A stretch of 64,000 nt of DNA from Nemopilema nomurai (Eukaryota > Cnidaria > Scyphozoa > Rhizostomeae > Rhizostomatidae). The stretch lies in NCBI GenBank assembly GCA_003864495.1, contig ML133452.1, positions 285,672 through 349,671 of the forward strand, in the 5' to 3' direction. The position numbers and the translations under genes were made by a program. The first letter of the stretch is position 1. Each line of letters starts with the position of its first letter. The notes beneath the pieces were generated by a model that worked only from the letters and a program-made list of their open reading frames with translations, was not told the DNA's origin and made no database searches. This document shows, one piece after another, positions 37,001 through 47,124 of this stretch.

Positions 37001-39091
37001 CTAATATTATGCTTTTGGAATTTCAGTACTTCTCTTTTCTTTTCAAGCCTTCCTTGTATAATGTCAAAGCTGACCTTTGTGTTTGATATTTTCTGATATT
37101 TTCTTCGCAATCATCAATCAAGTCATCCTATTTCTAGCTGTTTTATCTTTTCATTTCTAGTCAGTTATGTAGCTGTAATTTACATATTATACTGCGCTTT
37201 TTTCATTAACTTAACTGTAATAATGACAACTTTGGCTTGCAGGTTCGAAACGATGGCATGAAAACCGTTCCGCTTCAACTTCGCTCTTATTGGAGATGTG
37301 ACGAAAAAATGACGGACCTCAAAATAGACTATGAGTACAATTCGCTGTGTTTGAAACCACCCTGTAGCTTATCCAGTGTTTCTGTGATTGCTCCTGTAGA
37401 CGGGGGGGTTGAAATTGTGCACTCAAAGCCAAGTGCTTTATGGTAGGTACTGTCTTTTGTTTTTGAAATCACCCTGTAGCTTATCCAGTGTTTCTGTGAT
37501 TGCTCCTGTAGACGGGGGGGTTGAAATTGTGCACTCAAAGCCAAGTGCTTTATGGTAGGTACTGTCTTTTGTTTTTGAAATCACACATTTTATTACATAG
37601 ACAATCAGGCAATATGACTTAATATTTCGCACATCAAAAGGGGGTGGCTACGTGGGTTGTGGGGTAAATGGTACGCAGGGATACCAGCGGTGGTAAGCAA
37701 ATATGGCCAGTGCAACTGCTTCGAGTATCAGCTCGGGTTCCAAAACCCGTGCAAATGATTTCTACTTTTTTCACGACTTACGATGTATGAAATTTCAAGA
37801 CAAATTGAATCAATACCTCATTTGTACCTTTCTGAAGGGAGGTCAAAGAAGCAAAGATTGCTCTCCTTTTCTTCGTCCTTTTGTTTTTCTTCCCCGTTTT
37901 ATTTGTATTATTCGATGTAGATTCACTCGACAACGATTTCTTTGGCAGCCAAACACTCTCCGACATCTATGTTTTTGCACCACATGATAATTGCTTGGTG
38001 TGTAAAGACTCACCTTGTTGTGTTAGTTGATGACTATTGGTTAAACTGGACAAGTGGATAAACGGGCTAGTCGGTGCTATTGAATAGTTAGGGACTTGGG
38101 GAGGGTTTAGCAGTTGCAATATAGGCGCTGGATGAAGGCCATGGAAGGTGATGTTGAATATAGGAATGCTGTTTTGCAATAAGATATCACAATTGTTTTG
38201 TAAGAGAATGTTGTCACATTAAAGATCTTTCCAACCTTTGACTGCAGGTCTGGAGAACACCAGCGAGCGACTTGGAAGATCCCCATCATCTCACAAAACT
38301 CTGAAAACAGAGGTACTTACTCATTTTGAAGTTCCCTTAAATAAAAACTCGAACTCTTAAGTTCAAAATTTAAAATTCAGTTCAAAATTTGGTGAAATTA
38401 TTGCATTGCCTATGTCACACGTGTAACGAACTTGCCGACTGCGTAACTGGTATGTTCTAATAATAGCTATGTTCTAATTTGCCTTTGAAATTGTTTTTAC
38501 CCCAAGGTTCTGGTTCCCTACGAGCACGGTTCGAACTTAAAAGCGGGCCTAGCACCCCCAGATCCGTAGCAGTTCAATTCGTGTCCGAGGGTTCGACAAT
38601 CAGCAATATGAGTTTCGATCTAATGTCTCCTGGTTACAAATTGTCATTGGTAAAGAAAAAGTTCACAAGCGGTAAGTCGTTTGCCAAGCCTACTCCCGTT
38701 TCTTTCGATTTCCATTCCTTTCATTCCTCTGGACCCTCTGTCTGATGTTAATTTAATTTGTTCTCGCTTTCAATTTGACCTGTACCTGTCCTGATTTTCT
38801 CTCCTATCATTGGCCCTCACTTTTTACATTTCATTTGACTCTCCCACATTTGTTCGCTTTCCTTCATCTTTCTCCTTGTAATCAACCTCTTTCTATTTCT
38901 GTTTTACAACAGGGGGCGAATTACTATTACTCTTCTTTAAAAACCATTACCACTTACATTCCAGCAATGGATTTAGAATGCGCCATTTTTGGAGAAGCAC
39001 GTGGATTTAGAATGGCCATGACTCGTTGAAAAATATTCTCTCTCTTCTAGGGAGGTATCTTTCTGAACCAACCACGGTTGCTGACAAGTAA
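18978..39091 (+). CDS. FCHO1/2 muniscin endocytic adaptor (about 27 exons)
   Basis: Exons: 18978-19004, 20908-20999, 21255-21332, 21854-21995, 22260-22331, 23898-23987, 24575-24599, 25310-25389, 26055-26153, 26889-26985, 28603-28665, 30404-30479, 30814-30847, 31181-31238, 31950-32006, 32424-32551, 33034-33049, 33371-33401, 33785-34011, 34322-34569, 35138-35627, 35837-35992, 36414-36543, 37243-37442, 38248-38312, 38507-38671 and 39051-39091. The product is about 995 residues (human FCHO2 about 810). Residues 1 to about 265 are the F-BAR domain (FWGEKYNGFDVLH-type start and coiled helices). Then come a basic KRKAKKERK segment, DEDGYSIRPP, DDEPRKIQVKIKP, a proline/glutamine-rich linker, and a mu-homology domain from about residue 727 (PIAVAFMEIVHV, APVDGGVEIV, AVQFVSEGSTIS, GYKLSLVKKKF). 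It bends membrane and activates AP-2 in early clathrin endocytosis. Phases agree throughout except one frame break in exon 21. The 16-base and 34-base exons are least certain. Confidence 0.88.
32640..32772 (+). repeat. G-rich minisatellite in an FCHO intron
   Basis: About eleven imperfect copies of an 11-13 base unit, mainly GGCAGGGGCTTA and variants (GTAT, GTAG, CATA). The plus strand carries closely spaced runs of three or four G. It lies shortly after the exon ending at 32551, so it is transcribed with FCHO. Confidence 0.8.
34047..34128 (+). repeat. TCTG/TTTG microsatellite
   Basis: A run of TCTG units interrupted by TATG, then TTTG/CTTG units. It begins about 35 bases after the FCHO exon ending at 34011 and lies wholly in the intron. 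Confidence 0.9.
37352..37575 (+). repeat. 112-bp tandem duplication over the end of FCHO exon 24
   Basis: Two nearly identical 112-base units follow one another. Each contains the last part of exon 24, its GTAGGT donor and the first bases of the intron (ending TTTTGTTTTTGAAA). The only clear difference is one base near the unit start (GAAACC versus GAAATC). The second copy lies in the intron and keeps a donor. Its TTTTGTTTTTGAAATCACCCTGTAG could act as an acceptor. Confidence 0.92.
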
Positions 39092-39950
39092 GATCGCCAG
39101 ATTGCACGTGGATAGATCTGGCGTAGTATCATCACACGTGGCAGTCGCTAGAAATTCTGGAAACGAACGTTTTGTACTCTGAGGAAGTACTGTGCGTGTT
39201 TATTATAGATTTGTATGCATCTTGATAAATGTAGGTAGATTCTTCGTCCCAAAAAGTACCCGACAAATGTTGCTCCGTCACCCTGTAAGCAAAGTGAGAA
39301 CTAGCTGATCGAGTTCGAGACTTTGATGGCTCAAATTTCTGCCCTTATTCCCTTGAAAGTGCAATGTGTTTAGAGCAGAACCACGTGCTTAGTCACGTGA
39401 TGTATTACTATGAAAAGGCTATGTATTTCTGACATCACTTACTAAGTTTAGAAATCAACCTCTCTCCGATGTGTTTAGTTGTCCGTTGCCTTGTGTTGCT
39501 TTGTTCCACTATGGCCTGTTCCAGTTTGGAAGCCAGTATCTTGAATACCGATTTGAAGTTTGTGTTGCCTACAGTTTGTGTTGCATTTATCTCGCAAGAG
39601 GAGACCTGTCTACGTAGATCGTAGACCGTCCGTGCAAATTCTTTTTTGCGAATCGAACGAGGAGTTTTTTCATAGACACATTCGTAAATAAAATGAATTC
39701 TGGGCCATTTCTTGAACCGCATATATATTCACCTACGTAAACCACCCTTTCTATATTCTGGATGAATACGCAATTTCACCCACGATTACTTCCGTAACGT
39801 TTTGTCTCTTCATTTTAAACTCTGTGATTTCATTTATCATAGTCTACTGTGTGATTTTATTTACCCCCAAGTCAACCATTTTATTTCCCCAGTAAATTCC
39901 CAGTTTACAGCTGATCGTTGTCTGTTGACCCGCCTGTTGTTTTCCTGTCG

Positions 39951-39983
39951 CTACCCCCCCCCCCCCCCTCCCCCTCCGCGCTC
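39951..39983 (+). repeat. Poly-pyrimidine/C-rich tract
   Basis: A stretch of about 15 consecutive cytosines followed by TCCCCCTCC. It is a simple repeat and a likely site of length variation or sequencing error. Confidence 0.85.
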
Positions 39984-41746
39984 CCCTCAACCCAAAGGCC
40001 ATAGCATTTCACCTGGAATTCACCTTATGCCGTTTTTGGCATGCAATCTTATCCAAACAAATTCAAATGGACAGCCTGGAAATTGCGACCATTTTGGCCT
40101 CGTAAACGCTTCGCTACTGATGGTGTCAAACTGAACATAATTTCTGTCCCAGTTGAATATTTACTCTCGTTAAAATTGGACAATTGCACGCCTGTTCTGT
40201 GAATTATAGCGCTTGATGTAAAGTTTTGTGATTCTCCACATTTAACGCCGTTTAAGATTTAGGTGTTAACTTTAATTGTTTCAAAGGGATTAAAGCTATA
40301 ATTTTTATAATTTATGTATTTAAAGGTAAAACATGCTTGCAACGTGATTATAAATCTAGCTTATCATATAGATTCACACTTGTACTTAGCTAGGACATGT
40401 GGTTGCTCGGCATGGCTAACATTGTAAGGGTGCATCTTTTATACCTTAAATAGCCACAGTCGAGCGATGGTTGCTCTTCCTATTTGATTCGCTTTGTGAC
40501 TGATGGATCCCCAGACATGTTCGATATTGGTAGTCGCTCGTTGCTCTGGTTCTAAGAAGAGAAACGTATACATCGGCTAAAGTAAACAATTGAACTTTCG
40601 ACGTGTTAAGGAATCTTTAGGCCATACCACGACGGATTGAACAGCTCTTGCCGTTTTTACGTCCATTAAGAATTCAAATGTTTGGGCAGTTCATCTGTTT
40701 TCTGTCAGTCAAATTAGCTAGTGACATTTGGGATATTTTTTGCATTCTGTTTGATATATGTAACACGTTAATTGTTTGTTGATATAGGCCATGAAGTGTA
40801 GAATTTTTCATTTTCACGTCCATGCGTATTCCAGCCTCTATAGCTAGATTGTATTATCAAATTTTTTATTGAATTTTCGTAATTATTGAATTCAAAATAA
40901 TATTTTATCGTCAACTTCTTTTGTTGTTTGCGAGCATTTCTTTTTATTTGTTGATTTGATTACGAATATGTGGTCTCTCTGTGAAAGGAATGTCTTGACA
41001 AAGTGACACGAAGCCCCACAGCCATGCATCAGCATTGCAACACAGAAATGACACTTTGATAGTCACTAAACCTTGGTAACCTTTCATATACCTTTTGATA
41101 AAATGTTTTCAATGGGCTGTCAGTATATAGGAAACTAGTTTTTTTCTGCGCCATTTTAATATGATCATACTTCAATTAAATTATTCCATTACTGATTATC
41201 CTCAAAGCAAAGGACTGATTAACATTGAAGGGGCTAGCACCACCAAAGTACAAGACAATTTGTCTTGTTGATATCTTGTTGAACAAAAGAAAGATAATCC
41301 AAAAATGCCAAAGTTACTACAAATTTGAGCCCCAAAGTATTAACAGCTGCTGTTAAACTTTTGAAGACAAAAGGTTAAGTGGTATCTAGAAAACAGGCTC
41401 TCGATAACAGAGTCTTTTACGCAGAAGAATTTGCTTCAAACTTTTTGAAGGAGTCCCATTGCACAAACTTCGATTTAATTTTGGTATGCCTCGGAAAAAT
41501 TTGGTATGCCAGTTGAATTAGCATTCCCGTCGTTACATCTACAGTTCTCCAAATACCCTGACAACCATTATTTTATAAACCGCACCTGTTGTCATGCTAG
41601 AGCAGGAAAAATCATAGTTTAATAAACTTCTTTTTACAAACAACGTCCACGTTGCAAGAAATATACCCAAGGCATTGAAAATGAACTGATGACAATGAAA
41701 TGCGTTGGAAATAGCTGATTGGCTCTTTTAGTAACAATAGCTTTAG

Positions 41747-41765
41747 CCAATCACATTAGACCACG
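41747..41765 (+). promoter_or_regulatory. ER stress response element (ERSE)
   Basis: CCAATCACATTAGACCACG matches the ERSE consensus CCAAT-N9-CCACG exactly, with a spacer of nine bases. It ends 85 bases before the calreticulin start codon. In vertebrates NF-Y binds the CCAAT half and ATF6 the CCACG half to induce ER chaperone genes, including calreticulin, in the unfolded protein response. A second CCAAT box in reverse (GATTGG) lies at 41717-41722. Confidence 0.8.
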
Positions 41766-41849
41766 CTCGGCGTCAGGGAACAATTCAAAACCGCATGGGT
41801 AGACTTTCTTTCACTCCGACTGCTTGTAGGGGCAATTGCAACCAGCAAC

Positions 41850-44800
41850 ATGGACAAGAGAGTATTAGTTTTCCTCGCAATTTTGGGCCTTGCATCAGCC
41901 AAAGTCCACTTTAGCGATAGATTCGAAGGTAAGTCTCGCAATGGCTCATTAGTCTTTTAATAAGCCTCTCTTTTTTGCTGCGATTTTTCGAACATGTTTG
42001 TGGCCTAAGTCTTATTTGGCCTATTTGAACTTGTGTAGCAAGTTGAGTTGGAGGTAACAGCAAGAACTATTTTACTTTTTTAAGCAATTGTGCTTGATAC
42101 GTTTTGAAATCAGCTTTCTTTATCTTTAGAGCTTCTTCAAAGAGATAGTGGTCAGTCTCTATTTCTTTTTAGTGACTAAACCTACACCTTGTCCAATTTT
42201 TCTCTTTAGACGAAAGTTGGGAAAAAAGATGGACATATTCAACGAGCAAAGGTAGCGATGCTGGCAAATTCAAACTCTCTGCTGGAAAGTTCTATGGCGA
42301 CAAGGAAAAGGATTTAGGTACGCATTGTATTTTGGGTCTCAGTTCAAACACTTACGAAGGCGATTGTTTCATCTCGAGTTAGAATAGCTTTTGATTGTCC
42401 GCAGAGACTAAATATTTGTTCAGGCTGTCAAATTGAAATTCGCCTGATTAGGGGCCCTTGGATAATCTCTTTTATGTAATTACGGTTTCCCTCTGACCTG
42501 TGTACAGACTTGTTGCCAATGAAGGTTAATTGGAAGGCCTTGTTATCGGTTAACTTCGTAAGATTTTTACGAAACAAGTTAAATCGAACTTCTCAAAAGC
42601 TAATCTCTTCAAATTTAGATTTACCTAGTAATTGATGGGGAGTTTAGCTGATTTATAGTTGCAAGTCTAGCACATATCTACAGCAACAGCCCTATGAATG
42701 TAAGAAAATGGCGATGAATTTTTTTCGAAACCTTTGAACATTTTCATGAACTTGCCAAAATTGTCCCAAAATGTTTATGATGCTAGCTAAACCAAGATGT
42801 CTAATAAGGTGACCTGTCTTACAATATGATTGTCCTTCTAGGTATACAAACATCAGAAGATGCAAAATTCTATCAGTTAACATCAAAGATAGATACCCCA
42901 TTTTCCAGCAAAGGTAAGAAGCTTGTTTTACAGTTCTCTGTCAAGCATGAACAGAGCATTGACTGTGGTGGTGGATACATCAAGCTTTTCCCCGCTGACC
43001 TTGTCCCAGACAAGCTGACTGGTGATTCCCCATACTATGTCATGTTTGGCCCTGACATCTGTGGTCCAGGAACCAAAAAGGTCCATGTTATCTTTGGATA
43101 CAAAGGAAACAACTTGTTGACCAAGAAAGATATCAGGTGCAAGGATGATGAATTCACACATTTGTACACTCTGATAGTCAACCCAGATTTGACTTATGAA
43201 GTCAGAATAGACAATGAGAAAGTAGAGAGTGGAAGCTTGGAAGAAGACTGGGATTTCTTGGCACCTAAGAAGATCAAGGATCCAAAAGCAAAGAAACCAG
43301 AAGACTGGGATGACAGAGCCAAGATTGATGACCCAGATGACAAGAAACCAGAAGACTGGGACAAGCCAGAATTGATCAAAGATCCAGATGCAAAGAAACC
43401 TGACGATTGGGATGATGAAGAAGACGGTGAATGGGAACCTCCAATGATCAGCAACCCAGAATACAAGGTAAATATGCACTTTGTAAGCTATAGGTCTTGT
43501 TTATAGCTATATAGCCTCTACAATCTAATTGTGGGTTATGCAATTACAGAGGCTGTTCTATTCTTAAGGCATTTTAGTTAGAGGTATATGTGTATCACAT
43601 TACTGCCTTGCTTTCAACCTTCTTTAGTTCATGTCACTGATTGTGGTCAATGCGGCATGCTAGTAATGCCATGAATATGGATTCACCCCTGATTTGTACT
43701 TGCACAGCCTCACCACTTTTGTGTTTCACCTAGGGTGAATGGAAGCCAAAGCAAATAGACAATCCAGCCTACAAGGGAGAATGGGTTCATCCAGAAATTG
43801 ACAACCCAGAATACAAGGAAGACCCAGAAGTTGGACAATTTGACAACATTGGACATGTTGGATTTGAAATTTGGCAGGTATGTGTCCATGTTTTGTTACA
43901 GTGAAAAATCATCACATACAGCAATGCTGGCAGAACAGGCACCATATTGTTGTCAACAATTTTTTTCAACTTTGCCACCTTGCAACCTTATAACCCATGG
44001 CATGATGTTTCATCTTTTTGTGACTTTCTGGGTACAAATTAAAAAGAAGATATACAAGTAACTGGATTTGTTTTTATTCATTAATGGAAATCTTTCTTTC
44101 AGGTGAAAGCAGGCACCATTTTTGACAATATACTTGTGACTGATGATGTAGCTGAGGCTGAAAAGGAAGCTAAAGATCTTTTTGAAGTCACCAAAGAAGG
44201 AGAGAAGAAAATGAAGGACAAGGTAAGTGTCTTTGTTCATTAATCAAAGCTTGTCTTTTAGTCAATATCCAATGTTGCAATGGATAATAAAGATGATCGT
44301 TCAAGATAGTGCCACTTTAAATTCTTGTGTTAAGAAATACTTGTTCATTAAATGAATTTTGATTTTATGTCAAACTAAGGTTGCTATTTTACACCTTAAT
44401 GATAAATTGGCTTAAAAAGTATATATATACATTATGTATTGTATATATTTTAACTCTACTCTATTTTATCTTTAGCAAGATGAGGAGGAACGAAAGAAAC
44501 AAGAGGAAGAAGAAAAGAAGAGGAAGGAAGAAGAGGACAAGAAGAAGGCCGAAAAGGCTGCTGAGGAGCCTGAGGTATTTCCAATGTTTGATATTGTTGT
44601 TTGAAAGAAAGCAGTTTTTCTAATTGTCTTTGTTTTCCCTTTGACTTGTCTAAACTTGTGTAGTCATGTGTGAGCAGTGTTAGGATTCTTAATCGCACTT
44701 GTCACCTAGGAGGAAGAGGAGGAAGATGATGAGGATGACACGAAAAAAGATGAAAAACCAGCTGTGGAGAAGGCTGAAGACAAAGAAGCAGAAGAGGTGA

Positions 44801-44934
44801 AGGAAGAGAAATCAGCTGAGGAAGAGAAGCCAGCTGAGGAAGTGAAGCCAGTCGAGGAAGAGACTGCTGAAGAAGACAAAACTGATGAAGACAAGACAGA
44901 AGATGAACAAAAGGAAAGCCACGATGAGCTGTAG
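41850..44934 (+). CDS. CALR: Calreticulin (7 exons)
   Basis: Exons: 41850-41928, 42210-42317, 42842-43467, 43734-43877, 44103-44222, 44476-44574 and 44710-44934, joining in phase to 466 residues. A signal peptide (MDKRVLVFLAILGLASA) is followed by the lectin-like N-domain with KHEQSIDCGGGYIKLFP and MFGPDICGPGTKKVHVIF, including the conserved cysteines. The P-domain has three type-1 repeats (KIKDPKAKKPEDWDD and similar) and three type-2 repeats (GEWxPxxIxNPxYK). The C-domain is acidic, alternating glutamate with lysine, and would bind calcium with low affinity and high capacity. The protein ends HDEL, an ER retrieval signal. It is a calcium-binding chaperone for monoglucosylated glycoproteins in the ER. 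An ERSE lies just upstream. Candidate polyadenylation signals are ATTAAA at 45305 and AATAAA at 45899. Confidence 0.97.
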
Positions 44935-47124
44935 ACTCCTGTAATTGTTATAGCAAATTTCAAAATTGATTTATTGTCATTCCAAGAAGCAGGCATGGTC
45001 ATATTGGTGTGACTGCATATGTCTGTTGGAAAGGTTGTGTGATAGCCAGGCATTGTTGACTTAGGTGTAGTTTTCCAGGTATTATGCAGTCACATCAGCT
45101 AACCCAAATACTGACCCAAGAGAATGCATATTGAGATATTAACATGGCAAGCTTTTTAAAAGAACATGCACACAGCTCCATTTAAAGACCCTATGTATGC
45201 AAATCTTGGAAAGTTTAAGGTACAACTGGCGAAGGTTATTTTGGTGAAAAGCACTGAAGTAGGGGTTCTGCTGTTCAAATTTTAAATCCATTCATATTCC
45301 TGAAATTAAAGCCCTTTAACTAAAACTTGTTTGACCACCTATATGAAAAAACAATCAATCCATTTTAATTTAGAAATTATGAGCTATATAATGAATCAAT
45401 GCAAGGTGTTTTGGACAAGAAAAAGGATGCCTTAGAAGTTTTGTAATTTAATATCTTGACTAAATGTTATGTTTGCATCTTTAGAGGTATGTTTCTGGCT
45501 AAGTTACAGTTGTTATGTGATAATTCCAACAACTGCATTATTTTTGTGTCCTTTATTTTGAATGATCTTTCTTGCCATGTCTGTCTGTTCTTTTCATGCA
45601 AAGCAAAAGTATTTGTGAGTGTCTAGGAATTAATTGCTTAAAATGCTAATGCCTCCCAAAACGTCAGCCTTGGCCAGCAAACTTGTTTGCATTCCTGTTT
45701 GGAAAAAACTGGAAATTCCAATTACCTGACTCTTCCAACCAGTTTTTGCTTATATTTCTATAACCAAGAATAGAAGCAGCACAAAACCAGGAAATGACAA
45801 GCAGGAAATTCACAGTAAAGTCACATACTTGAGACAAAGTGATATGACTTGAAAAGGCAAGCTTTACTACAAAATGTGACAGATAATCTTGCAAGTTAAA
45901 TAAAGCAATGCAGAGAAAAAGAAAAAAATAGTTGAATGTTCGTTGTAGATATGTCGAGGAAGGTGTGCAACGAGACAAGAAAGTTTAAATAGCCATCATA
46001 ATGCCTTCGGGGCTTTTCTCTTTATCGCTTCATTTCCCATACAGGTTTTTCCTGTTTCGTCAAAATACCAGAAGCTTGTTGACACTTCTTTGTCCATGAA
46101 GGTCGTCGAATTCAAGTTGTTTTCGTTGTGCAGAGTGCCTGTAAAGTGATTTACTACTTCACCAAATTCTTTGGTAAGAATAAGAAGCACTTGCAAGTTT
46201 CGCAAACATTCTCGCATTGTGATATTCCAGCGGGCGTGAAATAGTAAGTATGTTTTTATTGTATACTGGCCCTGAATGACATGCAAATGCGAAGCTATTT
46301 GATAACGAGTTATGTTGCCTAGATCAGTTTTAACAGGCAATGTTTTGGTAGTCATTGACTTAAATTTGTTTCAAGTTCCACATTCCAGCAGTAATGAATA
46401 TAACTTATATTTGACTACATTTCTTTTCTCAAAAAGCCTGTAATTTGCTACACTGCCTACGTATTCTTCCGGTTGTTCAATGATAACTATTTGTGGCAAT
46501 TTGTATTTGTAAATACAAATTCTCATTTAATCACATTTTTGTTTCATGGAAAGCCAATGTTTATATATACTTACAAGTGCTCGATGATTGGTTGTGCTTC
46601 GCGTTAAACAGAACCTATCGCGGTGCCATTTGGAAACTAAAAGAAAGCATGATAGTCTTAAATTTGTAGTTGGCAATGATAGTTCTAATGGCCTGACTTT
46701 CTTATAGAATAATATCTTTCTCGGATAAGTGCAAACAGCAAGATTTTGTTGTTGCTGGCACAAATCCAGCGTTTGGCTTAATTTTTCTTGATATCTCGGC
46801 TATTTTATCAGCTTTGATCATTTTCCGAAGGTTGCATGGTCTGATCTTTTGGACGAAAATGTGATTAAGTATGCAACATTGTCTTTCAGCCTTTTCTTTC
46901 TATTATGAACTTTGTTATACGAAACATCTGTTCAAATATTTAAATTTCAAAAAGAAAGCATATATAGCCCAACAACTTGCAGCGAAATGTTTTTGTAACA
47001 TGCATCAAGCCTACAAATCCTTAGCTAATCGGGGTAGTGAACTGTAACGTCTCGTGTTTTGCAGAAGAGTTCGTTGGGTTCAATGTGTCAATTAAAGAGG
47101 TTCTGGGTTGAAAAATAGGCCCTT
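44935..47124. other. Calreticulin 3' region and spacer
   Basis: The first kilobase is probably calreticulin 3' untranslated sequence. Beyond it I see only shadow frames, including a 119-codon minus-strand frame at 46355-45996 without family resemblance. A near-perfect 24-base palindrome (two AATTTGTATTT arms with a 2-base centre) is at 46499-46522. Confidence 0.5.

Larger units (their letters stand above)
39092..41849. other. Spacer between FCHO and calreticulin
   Basis: No gene was recognised. An open minus-strand frame at 39722-39435 (95 codons) has no family resemblance. A cytosine-rich run lies near 39.95 kb. The last 150 bases contain the calreticulin promoter elements. Confidence 0.5.

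Noticed and set aside
39435..39722. 95-codon minus-strand frame
   Set aside because: No recognised motif, no splice partners and no promoter context.
42928..43479. Long minus-strand frame opposite calreticulin exon 3 (183 codons)
   Set aside because: It is the antisense shadow of the repetitive, codon-biased calreticulin P-domain.
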